Shown piece after piece: positions 27,601 to 40,405 of a stretch of DNA of 64,000 bases; positions within the stretch are counted from its first letter, which is position 1, and every line of letters starts with the position of its first letter. Under the pieces are notes generated by a model that ran no database searches, was not told the DNA's origin, and saw nothing but the letters and a program-made list of their open reading frames with translations. A program made the translations under genes and the position numbers. The stretch covers positions 1,069,424 through 1,133,423 of the forward strand of contig QAOA01001251.1 of assembly GCA_003255065.1 (NCBI GenBank), given 5' to 3'. This DNA is from Cercis canadensis. Lineage: Eukaryota > Streptophyta > Magnoliopsida > Fabales > Fabaceae.

Positions 27601-27898
27601 GATTATGTTTATAGTTTATGCATCTTATTTTATTTGTAGATATAATATGATATAGCAAAAAAAAAGAGGTTAAGAAAGCCTATTTTTTGGGAGAATTATG
27701 TCAATTAAGTTGCTGTACACTCGTCTCAATCTCATTTTGCTTATCTGCTTATCAATTGAAATACCCAAAGCACCCTGCTTAATCTTTACAATTCCCATAT
27801 TACCCAACCGTTAATTACTAATCAATATCTAATTAAGATCTGATAGCTAACTCCTTAATACTAATATTTTCTCAAATACACTAGTCTGTCTGGCTTCC
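24623..27898. other. intergenic; TIR element, no gene seen
   Basis: 3' UTR of CDC48 (to about 24860), then spacer. 25655-26430 is a probable DNA-transposon remnant described separately. (AT)n run at 27285-27302. 25000-25500 is of more even composition but holds no open frame with recognisable motif. Confidence 0.45.
25655..26430. mobile_element. non-autonomous TIR element with internal short repeats
   Basis: The left end (about 25655-25710) and the reverse complement of the right end (about 26375-26430) share AATATTTTAAT followed by a GACAC/GACAT block at similar spacing, indicating degenerate terminal inverted repeats. The interior 26040-26190 is a series of about 35-bp imperfect repeats built on GTTCTTTAAGAAAA and CTACTTTGACAAAGTAGA, the latter palindromic. 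No coding capacity. Superfamily and exact ends unresolved. Confidence 0.5.
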
Positions 27899-30800
27899 TT
27901 ATTCCTTCCTTGCTGAAGGGAAACCTGCTGCTGCTGAAGAAGATGAATAAGCAAGTGATGAGGAATGAGAAGAGGCTTGGAGGAGCAATAGTTGAGATGG
28001 TGTCACCGACGACGACGAATACGACGAAGTTTCGGTTCTTTTGGCGGAGTTGCAAGTGGGCTTGTGGGCCTCAGTTCCTACTGGAGGATCGTGTCGAATT
28101 TCTCTCAATAATGCGGCCACATCTTTCATTGTGGGACGATCCTCTGCTCGATTACTAGTGCACAAGAGAGAAATACCAAGTGCCTGCAGCATCTCTTGTA
28201 TTTGTGTCTCTGGATGGCCTTGAAGCTTGGGATCAAGAACTTCAACTGGGTCCTTCTTGCTCTTTAGCTCCTCTCTCACCCATTGAATAACATGTTGCCC
28301 ATCAGGAAATGATGCATCCACGGGTCTTTTCCCAGTTATTATCTCTAGTAGGACCACTCCAAAACTGTACACATCACTCTTTTCCGTGATTTTCAGCATG
28401 CAAGCATACTCTGCAACAATTGCAATTCAACTTAAATTATTCTCCACAAATTAACAAAGAGAGAGAGGAATGGATTAAGGTGAAGGATTTTTTTTTTTTG
28501 TCTGGAAAATAATTGTACTTAGATTTAGCAGAATATAGTTGACATGTATGCATGGGTGAGGGCCATAATGATTTTAGCTTTTCAGAATGGGGGCTTAGCA
28601 TGTCTTGTGCTTGTTGTCCAAAGAGCAAGATATCCAGTGTAATTATTATGCATGCATGTAATTTTGTGACAAGTACATGAGTTGTACAGCTAATGAACCC
28701 AAAAGAAACTACTATGAAAAAACCATGATGCAGGTGTTCAATAAAGATGGCCGCACGGCCCCATTTCCGTCACATAGGACATAGCATATGGTGCTTGACT
28801 ATTCTTAGCAAACTTTTCTATCACCTTTATTTTTCAATTTTCCAATGAACGTTCTTTTGTCCTAAACAACGATATCTAATGTCACAAGTTCATATTCATA
28901 TTTATTATGAAAAAATGCAGATAATAAGCAGTTAAAGTAAACTAATTTGAGGTCTAAGGAATTCCTATTCTTCTATATTTTTTCTAAAATTTTAATAAAA
29001 TTAATTAAAAAACTCTGTTTGAAAATAATCAGGGTACCAAATGTAATTAGATGAAATAATAATGGACAAATGCATATCTAAAAAAAATAAAAATGTTCTA
29101 CTTAAAGCCTGTATAAAATATTCGAAAATTGAAAATTCACTTACCCGGCGCAATGTAGCCGTAGGAACCCGCGAACTGTGGGTTGACGGAAAACGCACCG
29201 TTATCGTCTTCCACCAATCTAGCAAATCCAAAATCAGCCAAACATGGCTCATATCTGTCTCCTAACAAAATGTTCAGGGCCTTCACGTCCCGGTGTAAGA
29301 TGGCAGGCACGCAGTCATGGTGCAAATAAGCCAAGCCCTCGGCAACGCCCAATGCTATCTTGAACCGGGTCTCCCACTCGATTAATCCTGTGCACCCCTC
29401 GTGTATCAGTGTATCTAAATTACCGTTCGGTAAATAATCATAGAACAGTAATTTCGTTTTCCGATTGGCTGCCCAACCCAATAGCCGCACGATATTCCGA
29501 TGCCGGATTCGTGCCAATGTCGCAATCTCCGATGAAAATGCCAAAGCTGAGAATTTCTCCGATGACCTGAACCTTTTCACGGCAATGGTTAATCCTGCCG
29601 GGAGATTCACCCTGTAAACGACGCCGGATCGTCCCCGCCCAATGACGTTGCCAGCTGTGAGACATTGTGCCACGTCAGAGATTGACAGGTCGAGCTTCTG
29701 GTACAGCGTCACTTCCCAAGGTGGGGCCATCTCAACGTCACTATCCCTACCGTCGAGGTCGAGATCGTGCCTCGGGCCCCCGCCTCGTTTTGCCGCGATG
29801 ACGATGTAAAGCGCCGCCAAGAGGAGGGCACACGCGGTGCATAGTAGGACCACCATAGCTACACGCGCCGCCTTTGTCCGACGTCCTGTTCGTCCGGTAC
29901 CGTCTTCGGCGCATTGGTTACCAGAGAAGCACAAGGAGGGGTTCCCTGCGAGCACACTTAGAGGGAGCTTTGCAAAGAAAGGCGTGTCTGGAACTCGACC
30001 TGAAAATTTGTTGTATGAGATATTGAGGACTACAAGATTTTGGAGGCCAGCGAGAGACTGAAGGTCACCGGCGAGCTGGTTGTGGGATATATCTAAGATT
30101 CCGAGCTTGTCCAACTCTGAGAACTCCTGAGGGATCTCGCCGGTGAGTTGATTCCAGCTCAGGTTCAGAGAAATTTCGAGCGCTGGAATATTACCCAGAC
30201 TACCAGGAATATTTCCTGAAAGTTGATTGCTGCTAAGGTCCAAGAGCTGCAGCTTGGCACAAGAACCGAGTCGACTAGGGATTGACCCGGATATACGATT
30301 CTTCCCGAGAACCAGTTTCGTGAGTGAGACAAGCCATCCAAAGCTTGGGCTTAGAGTGCCTTCGATCATGTTATCAGAGACATCAATAAATTGAAGCGAG
30401 ACAAGCTTGCTCATACTTTCCGGCAAGTTTCCGGCTATCAAGTTGGAATGTAGGTCCAAAAACGTGAGATTCCGGCTGCCTGAGATCTCTTCCGGAATAA
30501 CTCCAGAAATTCGGTTGCTTGCAAGATCCAAGAAATTCAAATTCCTCAGATTTCCAATCTGCGGGGGAATGTTCCCTGTGAGCTTATTGTTGCTCGCTCG
30601 GAGCCGAATCAAAGCTGAACAGTTTCCAATCTCAGCTGGAATCTTCCCGGAGAGATTATTTGAAAGTAGCAAAACCTTGTTCAGATTCTTGAGCTCGAAT
30701 ATACCCTTTGGTATAGGACCTGTCAATCCATTCTGGGATAGATCCATAGCCTCGAGGTTTTGGCAATTAGAAAGCGAAGATGGTATATTTCCTTCCAGCT

Positions 30801-31980
30801 TGTTATGCCACAAAAACAGCAATGTTAGATTTTTAAGGCTTCCAAATTCGGAAGGTATCGTACCCGTGATTTGATTGTTGTCCAGCTCAATGTGAGTGAG
30901 TTGCTGACAGTTCCCTAGCTCCGCCGGAATCTCTCCGGAAATCTGGTTGACGCTAAGTTGAAGTTCTTCCAAGGAGGTCAAATTTCCAAAACTTTCGGGT
31001 ATGCTTCCGGTGAGTGAATTCATTGAGATGTCAATGACGGATAACTGGTAGCAATTTCCAATCTCCGGTGGGATAGTGCCAACTAAATTGTTCTGCCAGA
31101 GTAGGAGATTTTTGAGGTTTTTAAGATTTCCCAATTTGCTCGGTATGGAGCCGGTGAGGGAGTTCTCGTACAAATAAATGTTTTGCAGTTCAGTGCAGTC
31201 ACCGAGCTCAGCAGGGATTTGACCAGATATGAGGGAAGTGTAAATTGCAAGGGTGTCAAGCTTCTTGAGGAGGCCAAGACTTGGTGGGAGAAAACCAGAG
31301 ATGCTTGTTTCAGCAAGGCCCAACATGACCAAACTAGAACAGTTGCCAATTTCTTGTGGCAAAGGACCTTCAAGGTTCTTATTTCCACCAGCTCTGATCA
31401 CTTGCAAGTTCCTCAGGTTGCCAATGGTTCTGGGAATTTCACCACTTAGTTGATTGTCATATATGACCAGCCACTCCAACTTTGTGAGGTTCCCAATTGC
31501 AACTGGAATTGATCCCACGAGCTGGTTGGAATTCAGGTGGAGTTCCTCAAGCTTAGGCAAGAAGCAAAGCTCACTTGGGATTTCACCACTCAAGACATTG
31601 TCACTCAAGTCTAAGAAGCTGAGTTCGCCAAGAGTGCCTATCTCTTTTGGGATTGAACCAGTGAGGTTTGTTCTCATTAGGACGAGCTTATTCAAGGAAA
31701 GCAACGAGGTGAAATTAGAAGGAAGCTTTCCAAGCAGATCCACATACCTCAGATCTAATTGTACAACTTCGTTCTTGAAGTTGCAACTAACTCCAAACCA
31801 GCCACATGGTGTCTCGTCGATTGGGTCCCAATTACTCAATACTTCCTGGGATCCATTGAGGGTTCTCTTCCATGAAAGAAGAGCTTCCCCTTGCTGGTTA
31901 ACTGCAGAAGTTATAAAAGAAAGGAATGGAAGTAAAAGAAAAAAGCAGAGGAAGAAGAGGGTCCATGGATTTACAGGCAT
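27899..31980 (-). CDS. LRR receptor-like kinase, subfamily XI, RGI (RGF receptor) clade, 1115 aa
   Basis: Two exons: 29145-31980 and 27899-28410, split inside the Glu codon of the APE motif (phase 1), the conserved intron position of this subfamily. Signal peptide MPVNPWTLFFLCFFLLLPFL; LRR N-terminal cap with SWKRTLNGS and the paired-Cys-type CGWFGVSC; more than 20 LRRs, including the clade-typical RAGGNKNLEG; membrane span about 706-729 (VAMVVLLCTACALLLAALYI). The kinase has GRGRSGVVYRV (about 781), Lys about 802 in IAVKRF, HRDVKALN about 896 and DFGFAR about 916, so it is an RD kinase with all key residues. RGI receptors perceive RGF/GLV peptides and control root meristems; whether this is an RGI3, 4 or 5 counterpart I cannot say, and peptide specificity is inferred. 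In-frame sequence extends upstream to 32058, but the chosen ATG gives the signal peptide. Confidence 0.9.
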
Positions 31981-34170
31981 TACAACTATGCTGCGAACTC
32001 CAATGAGAGAACACAGAGAAAGGTTTGAGCCTAGGGAGGAACAACGGGAAGGAACCAAATCATGTCTTGTGGGCTACTGAGTTTTAAAAAAAGGGTTAAA
32101 TACAAATTAAAAGACCCAGAATCTCCGGATCCAAGAAACAGCTAGGCCATGATGTTTCTGAAGAGAGAAATGGAATTTTAGAGGGTTGTTTATAAGCATT
32201 TGTTTATGTTGATGAGAAGAGAGGAGTGGGGGGAATGGATTATAACTGTTTTTTAATTTGAAAGTGAGCAACAGAGATGGGTGGGTGCGTGGCTCTCTTT
32301 CTAAATTTTTGTTTTAATATGAACAGTTTATCTTATTGATGTGGCCTCGTATAAAATAAGCTCTCATTTTCTCTTGGATTTTTCCATAATATAAGAGACG
32401 AATTGTAACTAAAAATATGGACAAGCGAATGGGTTTTGTCTGCTACAACATATTCAGCCAAGGGGCCAACTAGTGCTGATACTGACTCAGCTCTCTATTG
32501 AATGTAGTTGGATCTAAGCCTAATTGGATTGAGACCAAAATTTGTAGGCTTAGCTCTTGATGCATTGTTCTAACCTCTTCAATTATGGCCAAAAAATACG
32601 ATCTTCACATGAAAATGACATTCTTGATACTTGGATCGTGCATTGGACAATAAAATTTGTGGATTTACTTACTCTAATTCAGCTAGAGGTTTTATGTTGC
32701 TTAGAGACAACATAATTAAACCACCGTAGAAGTGATTTAGCAATTGATTTCTTCAATTTTTGTACTGGCAGTGCAATACTGTAAATGTATGGAGCCAGAG
32801 AGTTAAAGCGGTGCAATCAGATAACCTTTTCCCTTTTCCGGATTCAGGGGACGGAAAGCAAGCTCTCTGTGCAATAGTTTACGTCGAAAGTCACCGTTTC
32901 ACAGGCTTTGAAAAGCTGAGAAAAATTGTACCAGAAAATAAAACAAATTTTCAACAAAGGCCTGTGATCTAATCCAGATTTTGCTGCAATTTAACTTGCC
33001 AACGACTTAAATTTGGATCTGAGCCAGTGTTAGAAATATAGGTCATAAATAAACCTGCTCCGTTTACCATCTTGTTCATACGTGATGCGATCTATGACAT
33101 TGACACTGTCTATTTGTCCTGCGAATCTCATATTATTTAAAACCATCTCATATAATATCGCTCAAAATTTGGTACTTACCCATCACCAGATTAATAATCC
33201 CGATCGTGAAAGAATTATATAAATTGCAAGAGCCCTTGTGACCCAACAAAATCACATTGCATTTTCTAATTTAAATCCCAATTAAGGTTTCTGATTTTTT
33301 ATTCTTTTTTTAAACGTAGGGCGTCACGTGATGTCGCGTGACAAGAAGCCACTCTGATTTTTGGGATTTTGGTTGACACTTGGCGATATATTCACAAAGA
33401 TATACTACTGCGTGCCTCGTGACTATGCTGTGAATTGGGAATATTATACTGAAATTATTTGACAAATACGTCCATTGGGAATCTAGGCACGAGCAGGGCA
33501 GCACATGAGAGAAAATTCTAGTGGTTTAAAGGGCAAAGCCAGCCATAGTGAACGACAGCTTTTTGTATTTGTATAACAGAGTCTTTTTGTTGTGGATGGC
33601 AAGTACGAAACAAGCAAACCTGTCCCATAATACATCTCTTTCGTTCTTGTATTGTATCATTACCTTACCTATCTAGCTAAGTTACTACAACTATACATGT
33701 CCTATTGCCTCTTGCTTTGAACTGCAACCTCTAGTTAGGTGGATTTTTTAGAATGTGGGCAAATGATTGGGGGATGAATGGCCACACAGGTAGAGCAAGA
33801 GCAGCAAAATGGTTTCCATTTAATGCACTAGGAATAACTGTTTGAAATATGGGTTTGATTTGGTTGTCGCACTGAGGGGACCTTTCTCCAACTGTTTGCC
33901 TTTTGGTTTAGGGCCTAAAATTTGCAATTCGCTTGGGGGTGTGCCCAGCGAAATGTTAAGTCATTTTCACAGTCACGTCCCAGGCGTAACGGTTTGGATC
34001 TTATCTGCTACGAGGCTTTTTACTGTTGGATATATACCATGAGATTAAAGAAAAACCAATCCACCTACCCAAAAGTAGAAACAAAAACAAAAATCAATCC
34101 CACCGAAATAGATAGGAAATTAATAAAAAGAAAATAAAAACTTTACCTATTAATACATATAATTAAACTC
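31981..34170. other. LRR-kinase promoter and intergenic, no gene seen
   Basis: The first few hundred bases are the presumed 5' UTR and promoter of the receptor kinase. The rest is AT-rich spacer; short open frames at 32760-32972 and 33842-34137 have no recognisable motif. Confidence 0.4.
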
Positions 34171-34174
34171 CATT

Positions 34175-34620
34175 TTGTAGACCAATTTCTTCAATAATAT
34201 AGTTTATTAACTTATTTCCGTCAATACGATTCTTTTGCAAATATTTGCATGATTATGGTAAATTTTTTTAAAAAAATATTATTTGAAATGAAAGAAAGTG
34301 GGAGACGAAATGGGTAATAAAGTGATTCCATTTTATATTTTGTTTCTCACATTAAGAGTCAGACATATGAAATAGAACTACTCCACTTACAAAAGGGTGA
34401 GAAACACTATTAAAAAGCGTCATATCATTTATCACCTCTCAATATGATATGACGTCTTTCAATAATCTACTTCTCCTTTACAACCTTTAGTCAAATAAAA
34501 TAATATTAAAAAAAAATCATCAGAATCATAAAAATATTTACAAAAGAATCATATTAATAGAAATAAGTTAATAAACTGCATTATCCATTATTGATCGAAG
34601 TAATATTATTTAGCCATACA
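34175..34620. mobile_element. foldback MITE-like element
   Basis: Left arm around 34198-34258 (AGTTTATTAACTTATTTC, then GATTCTTTTGCAAATATTT) is matched in reverse complement by 34526-34575. A nested palindrome CGTCATATCAT / ATGATATGACG lies at 34418-34454. No coding capacity. The right two-thirds is repeated after the N at 34736. Confidence 0.6.
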
Positions 34621-35141
34621 AAAAAATTAAATAGATACAATAATTATTATATGTGCAGAGTGATATAATATAATAATAATTATTGTAAAGTAACATTACT
34701 CTTTAAATTTTCCTACTTCCGTACATACCCCATCTNTTTATATTTTGTTTCTCACATTAAGAGTCAGACATATGAAATAGAACCACTCCACTTACAAAAG
34801 GGTGAGAAACACTATTAAAAAACGTCATATCATTTATCACCTCTCAATATGATATGACGTCTTTCAATAATCTACTTCTCCTTTACAACCTTTAGTCAAA
34901 TAAAATAATATTAAAAAAAAATTCATCAGAATCATAAAAATATTTACAAAAGAATCATATTAATAGAAATAAGTTAATAAACTACATTATGCATTATTGA
35001 TAGAAGTAATATTATTTAGCCATACAAAAAAATTAAATAGATACAATAATTATTATATGTGCAGAGTGATATAATATAATAATAATTATTGTAAAGTAAC
35101 ATTACTCTTTAAATTTTCCTACTTCCGTACATACCCCATCT
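34332..35141. repeat. about 404-bp duplicated block flanking an N
   Basis: Copy A 34332-34735 and copy B 34737-35141 are separated by one N at 34736 and start and end alike (TTTATATTTTGTTTCTCAC ... CATACCCCATCT). They differ at a handful of single bases, consistent with two alleles left unmerged at a contig join. Confidence 0.9.
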
Positions 35142-38100
35142 TCTGTCTCTGTCCATATTTTGTTTCCTATTTTAGCCTGCTTTCTTGCACGTCTTAATTA
35201 GATAAAAATAAATAAATAACGTATATAATTGTCCAATATGACAACTTATTAAAATAACACTTCAAATTACTTTACTAGATACTTTTAAATTTTTACGATG
35301 TTGTTAGCATTACATTAATATTGACATTTACTAGATAGAAATGTGATTAGTCCATATAGTTATAGCCTACCAAAGCAGCGGTGCTAGGAAAAGGAGCACT
35401 GTATGAGAGACTGAAGACAGATAATTTTGTGGGTGACGTGGTAAAAGAAGCAAGATCTCACAAGAGTACAAGAGATGATGTCTCCATCACCATAAGACTA
35501 CAACGTCTCGGGAAGGCCGGTTGTGGTGAGGTCCCCCATCGCCCTCCAACCCACACGTGTAAAAGTCACAAACATCTTTAGTCATTTTGCCTTTGTTTTT
35601 TCCCCAATATTAGTACATTTTTCTTGGACTGCTTCATAATTTAATTTATCCCATCTCTGTACCAAGAAAAAATAAAGCAAGGCATGGATTTCTTTTTTTG
35701 CCATGAAGCAAATGGATGGATGAAATTTAAAATGACACACTTGGGAAATCAGAATGTGTGTGTCTCTGACTGTGTCCTCCCTTTTCAGCCAAACCATTAT
35801 TTGATTGTGCTTAATTACATATTATAAGAGAAGCAAATAATCACCAGATAGAGTTTTGGGCAGATTATCAAAACTAGAATCATGGAGTATATATAATCCT
35901 CTCTCATATGTGCATGTGCTCTCTATTATTATAGACATATCTAATGGCAGCATAAGTTGGTGGTAGTTTCATTATACACAATTGCTTGATTTTTCTTTTG
36001 GGAAAGTGGATAGTTCCTAAACAATATAAAAAAACTCAACATTGTGGCTATTATTTTGTGTGTCAAGGTTTTTATTATTATTTAAGGATACACTTAAATG
36101 GTTGAAGTATCTTAATGTGTAGCCGAACTTTTTAAATTAGTGGAAAAAAGTTTTAATTAGTGATCAGATGATAATTAGTGGTCCATGATTGATTGATTGC
36201 GTTAAAATATAATCCATTCGTGGATATCAATTGTCTTTTTCTTTTAATTTTTATGCATTTTTTTGAAGGTGAGCGCTAACCTATCCCTTAAAAAGAGGGT
36301 AGTGCTACCTCCAGCAACATTTTAATCATAGTCGTTGGATGAAGATGGAGAAAAAATTAATGTTCACCTTTCTTGAATTGTTGATGGAAAAGCAAACTTT
36401 TATAGCAAGCTTTAGTTGTATTAATCACAGCATAAAACGCTATCTGCCTATGCAACTGTCTTGATGGGTGAAACGTGAGAGCGGACAAATTACGTAGGAT
36501 TATCTTGGAAGACCCTTTTTCTTAATCAATCAATCAACGGATTTTGGTAAGACGTATCTGCCTTCATCATGCGGCATGGTTTCTTCAAATGCATATGTAA
36601 TGTTCTTTATGAAAGGTTTTATGTCATACTCTTGTATTACTTACTTCACAACAACCACACTGCCGCCAAACCTTTCGGCTGGGTTTTATTTTATATAAAT
36701 GTTGAAATGGAAGCCAATAAAAATTAATTAATTATCACTATACTCCTGAGAATATTAATTATCACAATATATAAGAAAAATGTAAAAGTAATATAGTCTA
36801 CATAAATTTTTTTTTAAAATATTTTGTTTGAAGTAGATTTAAGCTACCCAGATGATTTAAAGTTAATAATATCGTATTCCATCTAAATTAAATTATATTA
36901 ATTTATGTTAGATCATAATTCACTTCCCTAATTGTGATGCAAAATGTAACATTTTCACCCACTCATAATCTTCGTTTGTCATCAAAATTTAAGGATTTTT
37001 TTTTTCTTCTGCAGGTTGGACATACATCACGTTTGAACAACTTGTAAGCAATGCAACCAATCCATTAATTTGCACTATTAAAAAAATTAATTTACACTAC
37101 GATTAATTATTTTAGAATCCCCACATGTAGCAATTTATATTATGATCTAATAAAATGTTAATTACATCAACTAGAGAAAACATAGCCAGTCAATTGCAAA
37201 AAGCAATATATAACACCGAAAACAAAGTTTAAGAAAATAATAGGTTTATTTAAGCTAATTAAAATTTGAATCATGAGGTGAGTAAGAGAATTTTTTTTCT
37301 TTTAATGCATTAAACAAATGTGAGATGTACCCTCTTAAAAATCATTAAAAAAAAAACTTAATCTCAAATGCATAAAAATTAGCTCGATAATATCTTTATC
37401 ATTAAAAAAAAACATAATCCAATAAGCCAAATAATATGAAACGGCGAGCTAATTTAAGAGTTCATGAGATCAACAAAATTACGGCCCAGAAAATGTACCT
37501 CGTTTTATTTAGAACTTGGTCAGATCAAGTCTGCACCCGCTCGGTCTTTCCGGTTTTGATTTTTTAATTATTCCAAATCGCACAATTTATTTATTTATTT
37601 TCCAGTCGTCGTACTTGCCATGAATGACTTTATTGAATGCTTTTCACCTTTCAGCATACTAAGCACTTATATGCAGTATGCATCAATTATTTTTTATATC
37701 TAACAATGTCTTCCTTTAAATAACTGAATATTTTTCTTTAGTTATCTAAAGAATTCATACATTTTATTTTCTTGGGGAGCTTTAAGCAAATCTCTTGCCC
37801 CCTCTTACGTTGTCATCCATATTTGCTCATCCATATACAAATTTAGTCTGACCACTTCTTAGATGGACAAAGCAAAGTGTAAAAAATATTGATATTTTTG
37901 CTTTTTTGTGCAATAATTGAGTTTAAAACTTTTAAAAGTGGGAAAATCTCAATGAATGGGGTTCTCCAATACTAGTCAGCACTCAGTTTGGACATGCTCA
38001 TTTGGCTCCACCACACGCGGGACAACGTTCCAAAATAGATGGTTAATATTACGATCCAAACAGATTATTATTAATGTAATTGGTATTTATGAAAATTAAT

Positions 38101-39230
38101 CTGAAAATTACGCACTTTATTAAAGCTATTCCTTCCTTAAATGTTTGCCATCTCTCTTGATAAGTTAGTTTATTAAATGGTAGAGGTATCGTTCTTTGAT
38201 CTCAATTGCCTTCGTTATTGGGTTGTTCTCTTCTTTCAAGATTAATGGCCTAATTAAGCTTTTCTTCTTTCGGCTGTAAAGCTTATGAAATTGTTTATGC
38301 CTTGCTTTCTCTTTTTAAGACCACAACAGTTGATTTTGAATGTTGATTCTTACTTCAGCATGAGAGCCGCGAGGTTCAACTAATCATGTGCTCATCCACA
38401 ATATATTTGTAATTACTGTTTAAACAATTTGTTGGAATCTAAATATATGTATGTCAAACAGTTCAAAATTAAGTAAGGCAAAATCATAGTTGACTATTGA
38501 CTGGTAGGGGCAGTTTTTTTTTTTTTTTTACCCCTTTTAAAAAAGACAATTTTATTCACATTACAAAAAAATTATTCTAAGTACTAAATCTTTAATAAAA
38601 TTATTAATCAGTTATTTTAAGATAAAAATTCCTGTAAAGTATCTGCACTAGTGTAATGTTTCAAAGTACAATTACAAAAACACTCTTATCAAGCACAAAA
38701 AAAATTACAAAAACACTCTTATAGTTACTTTATTATATAGGTGGTTATCATGAAGAAGTTAATGTATTTATATAGTTATTTATGTGGTTATTCTATGTAA
38801 GATGTGCATGGCCATGGGCTATTTCTGTAATCATGCTCGATGGTAAACAAGTACTTGTAAGAAACTATTTTGCTAAAAGCACCCATTAATAATTTTTTTA
38901 AAACATTTATCACTTAATAATAATTTTCCAAAAAGAGAAAGAAAGAAAATTATTTCATTTATTTTAAAATGTAGTGCATACGCGCAACTTTCTTGCAGGA
39001 GATTACAAGGGGAAAAAGTCAGAAGAGGATTCCCAGGGAACATTTTGAACTTTTGACCCATATTTTCTTGCAGTTTTTACTTTCTAATTTTTACTCTCCT
39101 TCGTTCGTTCATTCAACTCTTTTTCTCTTATTATATTTAAAAATTCTAGATTTTAGAGCGCAGATGAAAAAAAGAATCAGTTCAGTGAAAGTTAAAGCAT
39201 ATGTATATATAAAACATTTTTCCTGAAAAG
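35142..39230. other. intergenic, AT-rich, no gene seen
   Basis: Very AT-rich spacer of about 4 kb with poly-A/T runs (for example 38515-38529). Short direct repeat AATTACAAAAACACTCTTAT twice at about 38671 and 38705. No open frame with recognisable domain on either strand. Confidence 0.5.
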
Positions 39231-39281
39231 AAAGAGCAGAGGGAGAGATAGAGACAGCAAAAACGCAGTTACCTTGCGCTG

Positions 39282-39431
39282 ATGAGTGATGACATAACAG
39301 AGAGCATATACGGGAGCAGAAATGAAGGAAGAAGACACCAGCCTCCTTACAGATATTATTTTTGTACTCTCCTGGTACTCTTCATCGGCCTGATTTCTGT
39401 TGAAACCGGAAAGTGCTTGGAATGTGTGTAG
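39282..39431 (+). CDS. candidate small membrane peptide, 49 aa, unrecognised
   Basis: Open frame from ATG to TAG: a hydrophilic, basic N-half (MSDDITESIYGSRNEGRRHQ), then one predicted membrane or signal-anchor segment (YYFCTLLVLFIGLISV) and a short Cys-containing tail (ETGKCLECV). It sits in an island of balanced composition inside AT-rich spacer, with a TATA-like ATATATAAAA about 75 bp upstream and CCAATAAAATG about 40 bp downstream of the stop, as expected for a compact transcription unit. I know no family for it. It might instead be the first exon of a larger or decayed gene (a GT follows Cys47), or chance. Confidence 0.35.
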   Translation: MSDDITESIYGSRNEGRRHQPPYRYYFCTLLVLFIGLISVETGKCLECV

Positions 39432-40405
39432 ATCAAAGAATTGTACTCATTTTCCCTCTATTTTCACTTTCCAATAAAATGAATGTAAATAAATTCTGTG
39501 CAATATTTATTCCAAATTCTTTTTTAATGCATTTTATATTTTCTCATTGATCTCACAAAAGAATGTAGGATAAGTAGCAATTGGAATGCATGCACTGAAG
39601 ACTAGCACACATGCAAGGGCTTTTTTTATGTGTTTCCTTCATAGATTAATAATAGTCAGTAATCAATATCAAGCACAAATAGGGTTTTCCCGAAAATACA
39701 GAAACCGACACAAGAGAAAAAAGAAAAAAAGAAAGAGAGGGAGTACTATATAAGCAACAGACACAGGAAGAAGAGTCATCATGTGCAAAAGCCATATGCG
39801 GTGAATGGCAAATGGAATACTGCATTTGCATGGCATAATCTGGCTAGCTTAACGTTATTTAAAATATGGCCAGAAATATACTTTGATCTGTAGGTAGCAT
39901 ACAATGATTGATTTGAAGGACACGGTCTACTTCATTTTTAGTAAGGCATGAATGCTGGAACTATTTAAATGCTCTTTATATTCTGATAATTTGAGTGTAT
40001 TATGTCCAACACAAGCTTAGGGTTTTCGCCAATTTTGGCTTCTAAGCCAAGTAGAATCTTGCATTCCATGTGCTCTTTCCATAATGTTGGTAAATTGACG
40101 CTGTCATTGGGTCCTATTCAACGTTGCGTTTTCTGAAAAATATAGATTTGCTGAATATTCTTTTGGGCTCTGTGTAGGTAGGAAATTTCATAGCTTAACC
40201 ATGTGCTTATGTTGCCTAGTAGGCTTATGGGTGTGCTTTATAATGGAAGATGTGAAGGAGAAAGTGACTCAATGAGTGCTTATCTAGTTTAGAAAAAAAA
40301 ACAGAAAAAGGTTCTGGCACAGAAAAATCTTAGCCTAAACAGAAAAAGAACGCAAACCATTTCGGTCTTCAAACCAATAAGTTCAACTGCCTTCGATCTC
40401 TCTTA

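Noticed and set aside
29837-32080. Several long plus-strand open frames (up to 208 codons)
   Set aside because: They are antisense shadows of the LRR repeats of the receptor kinase; repetitive Leu/Asn codons leave the opposite frames open.
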